Counted from the first letter of the stretch, positions 54,364-63,912 are shown. The stretch: DNA of 64,000 nucleotides from Flavobacterium lacustre (GCF_027474525.2 NZ_CP114882.2:1922001-1986000), one strand, 5' to 3'. Notes: a model not told the origin generated them from the letters alone. Program-made: numbers and translations.

Positions 54364-55086
54364 ATGAAAGTATTTTATAAAATAGGAATAGTTGTTTTGG
54401 TTTTTTGGAACGTGATGAATCTCCATGCGCAAACGGCACAAACTGATTATAACAAATTAGACGAAAAAGGACAAAAACATGGTTTGTGGAAAGGTATTTA
54501 TGAAGAGTCGAAAAGGCCTCGATACGAAGGAACTTTTAATCACGGCAAAGAAACAGGTATTTTTAATTTCTTTGATGATACCAAAGCCAAAGTCATAATT
54601 GCTACACGGGAATTTAATGCAAAAGACAATGTGGCGTATACTATTTTTTATGATCAAGATAAAAATAAAGTAAGCGAAGGAAAAGTCATAAATAAAGTAT
54701 TTGAAGGCCAATGGAACTATTATCACCACGCTTCAAAAACAATCATGACTACCGAAAATTATAGTAAAGGAAAGCTGGAAGGTTTGCGAACAGTTTATTT
54801 TCCCAGCGGAAAAATTGCTGAAGAAATGAGTTATAAAAACAATGTAAAGGAAGGTGTTTATAAAAAATATTCCGAAAAAGGAATTGTGCTCGAAGAGTCT
54901 TTTTTTAAGAATAACGAGTATAATGGTCCGGCTATTTTTAGAGATACAAACGGAACTGTAGTTTCACAAGGGAAGTTTATAAACGGAAAAAAAGAAGGGC
55001 TTTGGCAGTTTTTTGAGAAAGGAAAAGCAGTAAAAGAAATGAATATGAGTTTCCCTGAAAGCGCTACAAAGTCTAAACACAATTAA
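54364..55086 (+). CDS. Exported YwqK/MORN-variant repeat protein
   Basis: A 240-residue exported protein (signal peptide ending 'NLHAQ', about residue 23) made of repeated MORN-variant strands such as 'GQKHGLWKGIYE', 'GTFNHGKETGIFNFF', 'GLRTVYFPSGKIAEE' and 'GKKEGLWQFFEKG'. Databases often label this family 'YwqK antitoxin', but nothing here supports a toxin system. The function is unknown. Confidence 0.82.
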   Translation: MKVFYKIGIVVLVFWNVMNLHAQTAQTDYNKLDEKGQKHGLWKGIYEESKRPRYEGTFNHGKETGIFNFFDDTKAKVIIATREFNAKDNVAYTIFYDQDKNKVSEGKVINKVFEGQWNYYHHASKTIMTTENYSKGKLEGLRTVYFPSGKIAEEMSYKNNVKEGVYKKYSEKGIVLEESFFKNNEYNGPAIFRDTNGTVVSQGKFINGKKEGLWQFFEKGKAVKEMNMSFPESATKSKHN

Positions 55087-55121
55087 CTTTTCCTTAATTC
55101 AATTCGGATACAAATCTTTTG

Positions 55122-55130
55122 TAACTTTGC
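55122..55130 (+). promoter_or_regulatory. mnmA -7 promoter box TAACTTTGC
   Basis: TAACTTTGC lies 28 bases before the mnmA ATG at 55159. Confidence 0.65.
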
Positions 55131-55158
55131 ACCCTTGTAAAATTATAATTTTTTGAAG

Positions 55159-56346
55159 ATGAAGCGTGTTGTTGTAGGACTTTCCGGAGGTGTAGATTCA
55201 AGTGTTGCGGCTTATTTGTTGCAACAACAAGGCTATGAAGTTATAGGCCTTTTTATGAAAAATTGGCACGATGATTCCGTTACAATTTCTAATGAATGTC
55301 CGTGGTTAGAAGACAGTAACGATGCTTTATTAGTAGCCGAAAAATTAGGGATTCCTTTTCAAACCATAGATTTAAGTGAAGAATATAAAGAAAAAATCGT
55401 GGACTATATGTTCAACGAATACGAAAAAGGGAGAACTCCAAACCCGGATGTACTTTGCAATCGCGAAATAAAATTTGATGTTTTCATGAAAATTGCCTTA
55501 AGTCTTGGAGCGGATTATGTAGCGACCGGACATTATTGTCAAAAAAGTGAAATCGAAGTCAATGGCGAAACGGTTTATCAATTAAAAGCCGGAGCCGATA
55601 CCAATAAAGATCAATCTTATTTTCTTTGTCAGTTGTCCCAAGAACAGCTTGCCAAATCATTGTTTCCAATTGGAGAATTAACCAAACCTGAGGTACGGGA
55701 AATTGCGACTCAAATGGAATTAATTACTGCCGAAAAGAAAGATTCGCAAGGATTATGCTTTATTGGAAAAGTAAGATTGCCGGAATTTTTACAACAAAAA
55801 TTACAACCTAAAGATGGACTTATTGTTCAAATTGATAAAAATGATGCTGTTTATAGCTCAGAAAAACAAGATGATTTAAGTTTAGAACAGCATTTAGCAT
55901 TCGATGCGTCTAAAATTCCTTACACTCCAAATATGGGAAAAGTAGTAGGAAAGCATCAAGGGGCTCATTATTTTACTATTGGACAACGAAAAGGACTGAA
56001 TGTAGGAGGAACTACAGATCCGTTATTTATTATCGCTACCAATGTTGAAACTAATACTATTTACACCGGATTAACCAGTCAACATCCAGGATTGTTCAGA
56101 AAAGCGTTGTTTATCGAAAAGTCCGAAGTACATTGGATTCGTACCGATTTGGCTTTGGCCAATGGAGAATCGATGGACGTGATGGCGCGAATTCGTTACC
56201 GACAACCGTTGCAAAAAGCAACTTTGTATCCATTTGAAAACGGTATGTATCTAGCTTTTGAAGAGCCACAATCTGCCATAACCGAAGGCCAATTTGCAGC
56301 TTGGTATATTGGTGACGAATTAGTAGGTTCGGGTGTAATATCTTAA
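55159..56346 (+). CDS. mnmA: tRNA-specific 2-thiouridylase
   Basis: MnmA adds sulfur to U34 in the anticodon of Lys, Glu and Gln tRNAs. The ATG at 55159 gives 395 residues; a TTG two codons earlier is rejected. The PP-loop 'GLSGGVDSS' is at about residues 7-15, and both catalytic cysteines are present: one in '[11 protein letters not shown]' (about 101) and one in '[10 protein letters not shown]' (about 200). The C-terminal beta-barrel domain includes 'YTIGQRKGL'-like 'FTIGQRKGL'. It is transcribed alone. Confidence 0.96.
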   Translation: MKRVVVGLSGGVDSSVAAYLLQQQGYEVIGLFMKNWHDDSVTISNECPWLEDSNDALLVAEKLGIPFQTIDLSEEYKEKIVDYMFNEYEKGRTPNPDVLCNREIKFDVFMKIALSLGADYVATGHYCQKSEIEVNGETVYQLKAGADTNKDQSYFLCQLSQEQLAKSLFPIGELTKPEVREIATQMELITAEKKDSQGLCFIGKVRLPEFLQQKLQPKDGLIVQIDKNDAVYSSEKQDDLSLEQHLAFDASKIPYTPNMGKVVGKHQGAHYFTIGQRKGLNVGGTTDPLFIIATNVETNTIYTGLTSQHPGLFRKALFIEKSEVHWIRTDLALANGESMDVMARIRYRQPLQKATLYPFENGMYLAFEEPQSAITEGQFAAWYIGDELVGSGVIS

Positions 56347-56474
56347 TTTATATTTTTTTGAATAACTGAATAGAATTTGTCATTTCTATTGGTCTTTTTA
56401 TGGTTCATTTTTTTCTTTTATCTATTTGTTTTGGTAATGATTTCATTTAATTAATTAAATTTTAAATAGTTTGT

Positions 56475-56482
56475 TATCTTTG
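56475..56482 (+). promoter_or_regulatory. -7 promoter box TATCTTTG
   Basis: TATCTTTG lies 25 bases before the subtilase ATG at 56508. Confidence 0.6.
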
Positions 56483-56507
56483 GACAACATACGATATTAG
56501 TACGAAC

Positions 56508-58124
56508 ATGAAAAAATTATTACCCCTATTTTTTATCCTTTTTATTCCATTTTCTGTATTCTCACAGCAAGATGCTTGGGTTTATTTTAATGCAAAACCT
56601 AATGCAGCTATCTATTTTGATTCCCCACTGAAAATGCTTTCCCAAAGAGCGTTAGACCGAAGAACAAATCAAAACATAGCATTAGATTTTATTGACATTC
56701 CTATTGAAAAATCTTTTATCAAACAAGTAAAATTAGTTTCTGGGATTACTGTTTTGGCACAATCCAAATGGTTGAATGCACTTCATATTCAAGGTGCTCA
56801 AGCAACAATTAATTCTTTGAAAGATTTATCTTTTGTAGAAAAAATAGATTTTGCAGATAAAACTCTTAATGTGGCAGGCAGAAAAGCAAAATCAACTAAA
56901 GTAAAGTCGCTGAACAAGACCAGCAAAACCCAAATTAATTATACTTACGGCAGTTCTGCCAATCAAATTCAGATGCTAAACGGGCAACTGTTACATCAAC
57001 AAGATTATACCGGAACGGGTAAAGTTATTGCTGTTTTAGATGCTGGTTTTCCGGGTGTAAATACGGCGCAGCCTTTTCAGCGATTACGAGAAAATAATCA
57101 GATTTTAGGAGGTTATAATTATGTATTAAGAGATCCTGATTTTTATACAGGAAGTTCTCATGGTGCTTCTGTTTTATCTTGTATGGGCGGATATAAGGAC
57201 AGCCAATTAGTAGGAACGGCTCCGGATTCTTCCTATTATTTATTTATAACCGAAGACGATACTTCTGAAAAACCAATCGAAGAATCGCTTTGGGTAGAAG
57301 CGGCGGAAAGTGCAGATAGCTTAGGCGTAGATATAATAAATAGCTCTTTGGGTTATTTTGATTTTGATAATTCAAATTATAATCATACTTATAATGAGAT
57401 GAACGGGAATACTACTTTTATCTCTCGTGGCGCTGAAATAGCTTTTAGCAAAGGGATGATTGTTGTTGTTTCTGCAGGAAATTCCGGTGGGACACCAGAT
57501 CCTCATATTGGCGCTCCGGCAGATGCTGTATCGGTAATTACAGTTGGAGCGGTAAATGCTTCGGAAGTACTGACTTCCATCAGTTCTTTAGGGCCTTCTT
57601 ATGACGGACGAATAAAGCCGGATGTTTTGGCACAAGGACAATCCGTGGTTTTGTCAAACGAATTGGGTGCAATTGTAACAGGCAGTGGTACTTCTTTTTC
57701 GAGTCCTATAATGGCTGGTATGATTGCTTGTTTGTGGCAGGCATTTCCCGAGAAAACCAATCAGGAAATCAGACAATTAGTTATAGCATCGGCAGATAAA
57801 TTTATATCACCAAATAATCAATATGGATATGGAATTCCGGATTTTGGACTTGCCGTAACTAATGCGTTATCCAAACCAGAATTCTCTACAGTTGATTTTA
57901 GGATGTATCCAAATCCAACCCATGATTTTGTATCAATTGCTTTTCCAGATAATTTTGATACTGGAACGGTTGCTATTTATACTATTTTTGGACAAAAAGT
58001 ATTAGAAAAAACAATTTCAAATGAATTACCGAGCGTTTCATTGAAGGCATTAAATAACGGAATATATTTTTACAAATTAGAATCGAACAGCTATTCTAAA
58101 ACGGGGAAAATCATTAAAAACTAA
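56508..58124 (+). CDS. Secreted S8 serine peptidase with T9SS sorting domain
   Basis: A 538-residue subtilisin-like protease sent out by the type IX system. Signal peptide to about residue 20 ('SVFSQ'); an N-terminal prodomain-like region (20-140); the catalytic domain (about 160-455) with D178 ('VLDAGF'), H218 ('SSHGAS'), oxyanion N325 ('SAGNSGG') and S396 ('GTSFSSP'); and a type A sorting domain (about 465-538, 'DFRMYPNPTHDFVSI', ending 'KTGKIIKN'). It is predicted to be an extracellular protease. A -7 box precedes it. Confidence 0.93.
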   Translation: MKKLLPLFFILFIPFSVFSQQDAWVYFNAKPNAAIYFDSPLKMLSQRALDRRTNQNIALDFIDIPIEKSFIKQVKLVSGITVLAQSKWLNALHIQGAQATINSLKDLSFVEKIDFADKTLNVAGRKAKSTKVKSLNKTSKTQINYTYGSSANQIQMLNGQLLHQQDYTGTGKVIAVLDAGFPGVNTAQPFQRLRENNQILGGYNYVLRDPDFYTGSSHGASVLSCMGGYKDSQLVGTAPDSSYYLFITEDDTSEKPIEESLWVEAAESADSLGVDIINSSLGYFDFDNSNYNHTYNEMNGNTTFISRGAEIAFSKGMIVVVSAGNSGGTPDPHIGAPADAVSVITVGAVNASEVLTSISSLGPSYDGRIKPDVLAQGQSVVLSNELGAIVTGSGTSFSSPIMAGMIACLWQAFPEKTNQEIRQLVIASADKFISPNNQYGYGIPDFGLAVTNALSKPEFSTVDFRMYPNPTHDFVSIAFPDNFDTGTVAIYTIFGQKVLEKTISNELPSVSLKALNNGIYFYKLESNSYSKTGKIIKN

Positions 58125-58134
58125 GCTTAGCAAA

Positions 58135-59079
58135 ATGAATGCAATCACAACACTTTTCAAAATTAAATATCCTATTATTCAAGGAGGAATGATTTGGAAT
58201 AGCGGTCATAAATTAGCAAGTGCTGTGAGCAATGCCGGAGGATTAGGATTGATTGGAGCTGGTTCTATGTATCCTGAAATTTTGCGGGAACACATTCAGA
58301 AATGTAAAAAAGAAACCTCAAAACCTTTTGGTGTAAACGTCCCGATGTTGTATCCCAATATTGAGGAAATCATGAAAATTATTGTCCAAGAGGGTGTAGA
58401 AATTGTCTTTACTTCGGCAGGAAATCCAAAGACATGGACTTCTTATTTAAAAGAAAACGGAATAACTGTTGTACATGTTGTCAGCAGCTCTGTTTTTGCA
58501 TTAAAAGCGCAAGAAGCCGGAGTTGATGCCATTGTTGCCGAAGGTTTTGAAGCCGGAGGACACAACGGAAGAGAAGAAACGACTACGCTTACACTAATCC
58601 CAATGGTCAAAGAGAAAATTAAGATTCCTTTGATAGCTGCAGGCGGAATTGCTACCGGTCGTGGTATGCTAGCTGCAATGGTTCTTGGTGCGGATGGTGT
58701 TCAGGTTGGAAGCCGTTTTGCTGCCTCCGTAGAATCATCAGCACATGAAAATTTTAAGCAAACCATCATTGACGTCAAAGAAGGGGATACGCAACTGACA
58801 TTAAAAGAACTCGCTCCAGTGCGTTTAATCAAGAATAAATTTTTTCGGGATGTTCAGGAATTGTATGGAAAAGGGCCGACTAAAGCAGAATTAGTTGAAT
58901 TATTAGGGCGAGCAAGAGCCAAACGCGGAATGTTCGAAGGCGATTTGATTGAAGGAGAATTAGAAATTGGTCAAATAGCCGGAATAATCCACGAGATTAA
59001 ACCTGCCGCAGCTATCATTCAGGAAATGATTGCTGAATTTAGAATTGCAAAAGAAGAACGAATTAGATTTGATTTTTAA
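58135..59079 (+). CDS. Nitronate monooxygenase-like FMN protein
   Basis: A 314-residue TIM-barrel flavoprotein of the nitronate monooxygenase/FabK superfamily. 'PIIQGGMIW' at the N-terminus, 'AEGFEAGGHNG' (about 140-150) and 'IAAGGIATGRGM' with 'GADGVQVGSRF' (FMN phosphate-binding) are all family motifs. The chemistry could be nitronate oxidation or enoyl-ACP reduction; the sequence alone does not separate them with confidence. It begins 10 bases after the subtilase stop. The next gene starts 10 bases after its stop. Confidence 0.85.
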   Translation: MNAITTLFKIKYPIIQGGMIWNSGHKLASAVSNAGGLGLIGAGSMYPEILREHIQKCKKETSKPFGVNVPMLYPNIEEIMKIIVQEGVEIVFTSAGNPKTWTSYLKENGITVVHVVSSSVFALKAQEAGVDAIVAEGFEAGGHNGREETTTLTLIPMVKEKIKIPLIAAGGIATGRGMLAAMVLGADGVQVGSRFAASVESSAHENFKQTIIDVKEGDTQLTLKELAPVRLIKNKFFRDVQELYGKGPTKAELVELLGRARAKRGMFEGDLIEGELEIGQIAGIIHEIKPAAAIIQEMIAEFRIAKEERIRFDF

Positions 59080-59089
59080 TTTTATAAGC

Positions 59090-59500
59090 ATGTCCAAAAT
59101 CAAAAAATACATACTATTACTTTTCTTAGGGTTTGGGCTGCAAAGCTCTTACGCTCAAGTTTATAGATTTAAAACCTCCGGCTTTAGCGTTTTAGAAAAA
59201 ACCGAAAAAGGAAAATGGGGAAATTGGTCTGATTTAGAGTTGGTTAATATGTTGGTTTCATTAGATACTAATAAAAGCCGAATTGTTGTTTATTCCCAGA
59301 TTATTCAGTTGTTTGAAATTGTTGAGTATCAGAATAGAGAAGAAAATGAAACGGATATTGTCTATTCTTTTACGTGTAAAGACAACGCAGGTCTCGATTG
59401 TACTCTTTCAATTATTACCAGAAAGCAACAAGACAACAGAAAACAATTGTACATCAATTATGAAGATCGAATTATAGTCTATAATATTTTTACGATATAA
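59090..59500 (+). CDS. Secreted hypothetical protein
   Basis: A 136-residue exported protein with signal peptide 'MSKIKKYILLLFLGFGLQSS' ending at 'YAQ'. The ATG at 59090 is chosen over a frame from 59030 because it opens the signal peptide. The mature part is beta-rich and starts 'VYRFKTSGFSVLEK'. I recognise no family. It follows the nitronate monooxygenase gene by 10 bases and ends 3 bases from a convergent gene. Confidence 0.7.
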   Translation: MSKIKKYILLLFLGFGLQSSYAQVYRFKTSGFSVLEKTEKGKWGNWSDLELVNMLVSLDTNKSRIVVYSQIIQLFEIVEYQNREENETDIVYSFTCKDNAGLDCTLSIITRKQQDNRKQLYINYEDRIIVYNIFTI

Positions 59501-59503
59501 TTG

Positions 59504-59938
59504 CTATTCAATATCTTTTATAAACTCATCGTATTCTGCGTAAAATAGCTCTAAAGCATTCATTTTTTCATTATAAAAATCAAAAATTTCATCCCAATAG
59601 TTTCTGTTACTAACACTTACGCCTAATTTTTCAACCCAAATTCGGCTGATAGTTTTGCCGTTTTCAAGATTAAATTCTTTTTCGAAAACTAAATTTTTAA
59701 TAAATTCTTCCTCCAAAATATTTTTCAGCGCTTCTAATTTTTCATAATAAGCTACTCTTTTAATGTCATTTCGAGGCTCAATGTCAATGAGTACTTGGGC
59801 TTTTTTATTATCCACATAAAATTTAAAAGAGAAATCTTTGATTTTGGTATCGTATAACAACCATTTTCGCGGATATTTTTCGGCAAATGCAATCCAGAAT
59901 TCTCGTTTTAATCGTTGTGTTTCTTCTTTGCTGTACAT
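59504..59938 (-). CDS. DUF4268 domain-containing protein
   Basis: A 144-residue soluble protein of the DUF4268 family. 'REFWIAFAEKYPRKWLLYDT' (about 12-31) and the strand 'FSFKFYVDNKKAQVLIDIE' are typical. DUF4268 domains also occur at the C-terminus of restriction-like proteins, but this stand-alone form has no known role and no restriction genes lie nearby. It ends 3 bases from the convergent secreted-protein gene, without a terminator. Confidence 0.82.
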   Translation of the reverse strand: MYSKEETQRLKREFWIAFAEKYPRKWLLYDTKIKDFSFKFYVDNKKAQVLIDIEPRNDIKRVAYYEKLEALKNILEEEFIKNLVFEKEFNLENGKTISRIWVEKLGVSVSNRNYWDEIFDFYNEKMNALELFYAEYDEFIKDIE

Positions 59939-60030
59939 TATAGATGCTTTTGAGTTGTAGAAAGTTTGTGCAAGTGCAATTTCTAAACTATATTTATGAA
60001 CTGTTTTGTATGCAAAAATAGACTTTGATT

Positions 60031-60681
60031 ATGGATTTCCAAGAATTTTTAGAACATGTTCCTAAAATAATTGCCGCAAAGCTCCCTGCTTTTGATGCGC
60101 ATATTAAAATGGCGCCTTTGGAGCGGATAGAAAGCTTGAAAAATAGTAATCTGGACAATAAAACACCCAAATTAGCGGCTGTAATGATGTTGTTTTATCC
60201 AAAAGGCAATAAGACACATTTAGTCTTAATTGTTCGAAATTCGTATCAAGGAGTACATTCTGCACAAATTGCATTTCCCGGTGGAAAACACGAATTAGAA
60301 GATGAGAATTTTGAAATCACCGCGCTACGTGAAACTCACGAAGAAATAGGTATTTCACCCGAACGAATTGAGATTGTAAAAGCATTTACACAATTATACA
60401 TTCCGCCCAGTAATTTTATGGTTCATCCTTTTTTGGGGATTTGTCGAGAAGAAATCACTTTCATACCCGAACCTTCGGAAGTAGCTGGTATAATTGAATT
60501 GCCGTTGTCTGTTTTCTTAGATGAAACAATTATTGTCCAGACCAAATTATCTACATCTTATGCTGAGAATATCAGTATTCCTGCTTTTGAAATCGAAAAA
60601 CATATTGTTTGGGGTGCTACTGCAATGATTTTGAGTGAATTGAAAGTAGTTCTGAAAACCGTTTTAGAACAAGAAGTCTGA
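60031..60681 (+). CDS. Nudix hydrolase, CoA pyrophosphatase-like
   Basis: A 216-residue cytoplasmic Nudix protein starting at the ATG at 60031 (a TTG two codons upstream is rejected). 'AQIAFPGGKHELED' followed by 'ALRETHEEIGI' is the Nudix box in the form seen in CoA pyrophosphatases (NudL-like), and the length fits. It would split CoA into phosphopantetheine and 3',5'-ADP. The substrate is inferred from family pattern only. Confidence 0.88.
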   Translation: MDFQEFLEHVPKIIAAKLPAFDAHIKMAPLERIESLKNSNLDNKTPKLAAVMMLFYPKGNKTHLVLIVRNSYQGVHSAQIAFPGGKHELEDENFEITALRETHEEIGISPERIEIVKAFTQLYIPPSNFMVHPFLGICREEITFIPEPSEVAGIIELPLSVFLDETIIVQTKLSTSYAENISIPAFEIEKHIVWGATAMILSELKVVLKTVLEQEV

Positions 60682-60730
60682 TGTTAAATCAAGGTTAAAA
60701 AATTGTAAATTGCATAAAGAATAAATTTCG

Positions 60731-60738
60731 TAAGTTTG
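60731..60738 (+). promoter_or_regulatory. -7 promoter box TAAGTTTG
   Basis: TAAGTTTG lies 29 bases before the acyltransferase ATG at 60768. Confidence 0.6.
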
Positions 60739-60767
60739 TTCGTCAAATATGAAATACACACAGTTTT

Positions 60768-61577
60768 ATGGGATTATTCAAGAGAAATCCTTTTGGTCAC
60801 ATACTATTTATAAAGAAATGGCTCATCCGAATTTTTGGAGGCATTACCCATAGACGATATCGTGGTTTTAATGAATTGCAAATTGAAGGTTCTGAAATTA
60901 TTAGAACTTTACCGGATAGAAACGTACTTTTTATCTCCAATCATCAAACTTATTTTGCTGATGTTGTAGCTATGTTTCACGTTTTTAATGCCAGTTTAAG
61001 TGGAAGAGAAGATACCATCAAAAACGTATGTTATTTGTGGCAACCTAAAATGAATATTTATTATGTTGCTGCCAAAGAAACAATGCAGGCTGGCTTGTTG
61101 CCTCGAATTTTAGCTTATGTTGGAGCCATTACCGTAGAGCGAACCTGGCGCGCAAAAGGGGTAGATGTAACCGAAAAACGCGATGTAAATCCAAACGACA
61201 CCGAAAATATAAAAATAGCTTTGGCCGATGGCTGGGTTATTACTTTTCCACAAGGAACTACAAAATCGTTTAAACCCGTTCGAAAAGGAACTGCACATAT
61301 TATCAAACAACACAGACCAATAGTAATTCCTATCGTAATTGATGGATTCCGCCGCTCATTTGACAAAAAAGGGTTACGCATGAAAAAGAAAGGAATTCTT
61401 CAATCTTTTATCATAAAAGAACCTTTAGATATTGATTATGATAACGATACTATTGACCAGATTGTTGAAAAAGTAGAATATGCCATCGAGCAACATCCTT
61501 CATTTTTAAAAGTAATTCCGGCTGAACTCATCAAAGAACAAGAGGAATTAAACATAACACGTCAATGGGAATATTAA
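60768..61577 (+). CDS. Lysophospholipid acyltransferase family protein
   Basis: A 269-residue membrane-associated PlsC-like acyltransferase, probably acylating lysophosphatidate or a lipid precursor. Where most members have H-x4-D, this one reads 'NHQTYFAD' with H59 and D65, so five residues separate them. The second block is 'TFPQGTTKSFKPVRKGTAHI', where Gln replaces the usual Glu of FPEG. The motif order and size still fit the family. Activity with both changes is uncertain. It ends 7 bases from a convergent gene. Confidence 0.8.
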   Translation: MGLFKRNPFGHILFIKKWLIRIFGGITHRRYRGFNELQIEGSEIIRTLPDRNVLFISNHQTYFADVVAMFHVFNASLSGREDTIKNVCYLWQPKMNIYYVAAKETMQAGLLPRILAYVGAITVERTWRAKGVDVTEKRDVNPNDTENIKIALADGWVITFPQGTTKSFKPVRKGTAHIIKQHRPIVIPIVIDGFRRSFDKKGLRMKKKGILQSFIIKEPLDIDYDNDTIDQIVEKVEYAIEQHPSFLKVIPAELIKEQEELNITRQWEY

Positions 61578-61584
61578 TTCTTGG

Positions 61585-62217
61585 CTAAAGATCTATCTTT
61601 TTTAATTCCTTGTAATTAGTGTATAATCGTCGCAATAAGATGCCGTATAATAATCGGTAAAACAACCAGAATATTCCAAAAAATACCAAGATAGTTAAGA
61701 ATAAAACACCAAAAGTAATTGCCATAACGGTCCCGTTTTCGGCAATTTTGCTTTTCAAAGCGATTGTTTCAGGATTGTAGGCAAAAGCAATTACAAAACC
61801 CACAATTAAGCCCAACACAATCATAGCCAGATTATATCCTACATAACATTGAACGGTTTTTCGGGTTTTCAGGATGTCTTTCATCAACTGTTTTGTAGAT
61901 GAAGTCGTTGTTATAGCAATATAGTTTTTATAAAATAAATAGATAAAAATAAATATAACCAGATAACTGAAAACATTTAATATTTTGAAATAAAATATCA
62001 ATTCGTCGTGTTTCAGTTTCTTAAAATAATCATCAGTATTAAAAGCAACACTAATCAATGTCCATAACGAAAGCTCCAAAACGCTAATAATCAAAATCCA
62101 CTTCACAATCGAAGATGATTTTTTATGAATCATTTTGTAAATTTCTGTTTCCGATACCTGTTCAAAAGAATTTTGATTCTTTTGCCAGTCTTTTTTCAAT
62201 AAATCCAGCTCTTTCAT
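61585..62217 (-). CDS. Membrane protein, possible partner of the ECF sigma factor
   Basis: A 210-residue protein with a helical cytoplasmic N-terminus (about 1-37, Lys/Gln-rich) and four predicted membrane helices (about 38-58, 75-98, 122-145 and 160-190). Its start codon overlaps the sigma factor stop by four bases (ATGA), an arrangement typical of sigma/anti-sigma pairs. It does not show a recognisable zinc anti-sigma motif (HxxxCxxC), so if it is an anti-sigma factor it belongs to another class. The function is unproven. Confidence 0.65.
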   Translation of the reverse strand: MKELDLLKKDWQKNQNSFEQVSETEIYKMIHKKSSSIVKWILIISVLELSLWTLISVAFNTDDYFKKLKHDELIFYFKILNVFSYLVIFIFIYLFYKNYIAITTTSSTKQLMKDILKTRKTVQCYVGYNLAMIVLGLIVGFVIAFAYNPETIALKSKIAENGTVMAITFGVLFLTILVFFGIFWLFYRLLYGILLRRLYTNYKELKKIDL

Positions 62218-62717
62218 GTTCCTAATGGATTTAATATTTTTTTTAATTTCCCCTTAATTCGATTCATTTTCACTCTTGCATTTACTTCACTAATTCCTAA
62301 AGTTTCTGCAATTTCCTGATAATCTTTGTCTTCAAGATACATGAAAATCAATGCTTTTTCAATGTCATTCAGCTGATAAACTGCTTGGTACATTAATTTT
62401 AATTGCTCCTCTTCCTCGTAATTATAATCAATATCAGATGTAAAATGTTGTCTTCCTTCAAACTCAATCGTAGCAATTGTGCGCTTACTTTTTCGATACA
62501 AAGTAATGGCTGTATTCAACGCGACTCGATACGCCCATGTCGAAAATTTGCTGTCTCCCCGAAACTTCGGAAACGCTTTCCACAACTGAATCGTAATTTC
62601 CTGAAACAAATCCTTATGCGCATCCTCACCATTCGTATACAACCTACAAATTTTGTGGATTATATTCTGATTGGCCTGCAATTGCTGCACAAAAGAATGT
62701 TCTAGATTTTGACTCAT
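62214..62717 (-). CDS. RNA polymerase sigma factor, ECF type
   Basis: A 167-residue sigma-70-family protein with only the two core domains. Region 2 (about 20-80) includes 'DLFQEITIQLWKAFPKFRG' and 'FSTWAYRVALNTAITLYRK', the -10 recognition part; region 4 (about 110-163) includes 'EIAETLGISEVNARVKMNRIKGKLK', split around its helix-turn-helix. It directs polymerase to a set of promoters not visible here. It overlaps the membrane protein gene downstream. Confidence 0.92.
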   Translation of the reverse strand: MSQNLEHSFVQQLQANQNIIHKICRLYTNGEDAHKDLFQEITIQLWKAFPKFRGDSKFSTWAYRVALNTAITLYRKSKRTIATIEFEGRQHFTSDIDYNYEEEEQLKLMYQAVYQLNDIEKALIFMYLEDKDYQEIAETLGISEVNARVKMNRIKGKLKKILNPLGT

Positions 62718-62850
62718 ATATGCGTTAGTAAGCTAAAAATGGATTTTGTTACAATAATTTATTCTTTTCAGAAGTACAAAAAATTATAATTTATAAAACG
62801 AGTTGTCCTGCTTTCTGTTTCAAACGAAGTTTACGGAACTCCTGCAAAAG

Positions 62851-63912
62851 CTACAACTCTTTTCCTTTATAATAATTCACCATCAAATTCACATATTTAC
62901 TGTAACTGTCCATGCCTTCTTTTTGTTGATTTAATTTCAAGAAATTATCATAAAAAGCATGAAAACCAGTTTCAATTGGCGTTTCATATTCTTTCCAGAA
63001 ATCCTCACTTTCCTGAAAGTTTTTTAGAATTCCGGGATGAATAGTTTGCAGTAATTCATGAAATTTCTTCTCATCACGAACGTGCCAATTCCCCAAGCAA
63101 TACCGTAAGGCCAAACTATAACCCGAATATTGAACGTATAAATCATCATTTTTTACAGAGGCCAAAAAACCAATGAAGTTACATTCGCTTTCGCTGGCAT
63201 AGCCCATCTGATGCGCCATTTCGTGATTTGTAGTCATAGGAAAACTGTACATTGGTCCTAGATAATTTACCTGAGCCTCATTGGTAAACGGATTCAAATA
63301 ACCTCCAAAACCCATGTAGGTTAACGGTAAACTGAACAATGATTTTTTGACGCTTAAATGCGAATAGTTGAAAAAGTCATATTCAGCAGAAAGGTTTTTA
63401 TAACCCTTTAAATTCATATCAAAAACTTCCTTTTTAGAATAAGGAAAAACCACTTTTAAACTGTCATTTTTTGTGATTTGATTTTGTATGGCATTCGTTT
63501 TTGCAATTAGTTTTTTGGTGAAAACCAGTAAATCAGCATCAGAATATTCCCTTTGAATACTCATTTTTTCAAAAAGAGGTTCACGGTAATAATTAAACGC
63601 CCAAAAAAGGTGAAACAAAAAATAGAATACTGATATGATACTTAAAAACTGTAGTAAGTGATTTTTCCAATTTAGTTTCCATGATTTTCGGTTGTTCCAA
63701 AACCATTTTAAAATTAAAAAAATAAGAACTGCATAAATACAATCCCCAACAGAAAATGGAATTTTACCTAAAGTAATTCTTGAAAATTTTGCTAATAGCA
63801 GATACAAACCATTACTGTAAAAACGTTCCACAAATTCAGGAAAAAAAGCAACTATTTTTAGGATTACGATTTGAATCAAAAGAAATGAAGGAAGAATGTA
63901 CTTGCGTTTCAC
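62851..63912 (-). CDS. DUF3810 membrane protein with HExxH motif
   Basis: A 353-residue protein of the DUF3810 family. Three N-terminal membrane helices (about 7-27, 50-72 and 85-108) lead to a large domain containing 'TTNHEMAHQMGYASESECNF', an HExxH zinc-metalloprotease motif followed by a downstream Glu, resembling gluzincins. A membrane-bound protease role is therefore plausible but unproven. The start codon is GTG at 63912, giving the natural membrane-protein opening 'MKRKYILPSFLL'. Confidence 0.85.
   Translation of the reverse strand: MKRKYILPSFLLIQIVILKIVAFFPEFVERFYSNGLYLLLAKFSRITLGKIPFSVGDCIYAVLIFLILKWFWNNRKSWKLNWKNHLLQFLSIISVFYFLFHLFWAFNYYREPLFEKMSIQREYSDADLLVFTKKLIAKTNAIQNQITKNDSLKVVFPYSKKEVFDMNLKGYKNLSAEYDFFNYSHLSVKKSLFSLPLTYMGFGGYLNPFTNEAQVNYLGPMYSFPMTTNHEMAHQMGYASESECNFIGFLASVKNDDLYVQYSGYSLALRYCLGNWHVRDEKKFHELLQTIHPGILKNFQESEDFWKEYETPIETGFHAFYDNFLKLNQQKEGMDSYSKYVNLMVNYYKGKEL

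Noticed and set aside
54364-55086. YwqK-like protein as an antitoxin
   Set aside because: It is exported, has no toxin partner beside it, and the antitoxin label is a database habit for MORN-variant proteins.
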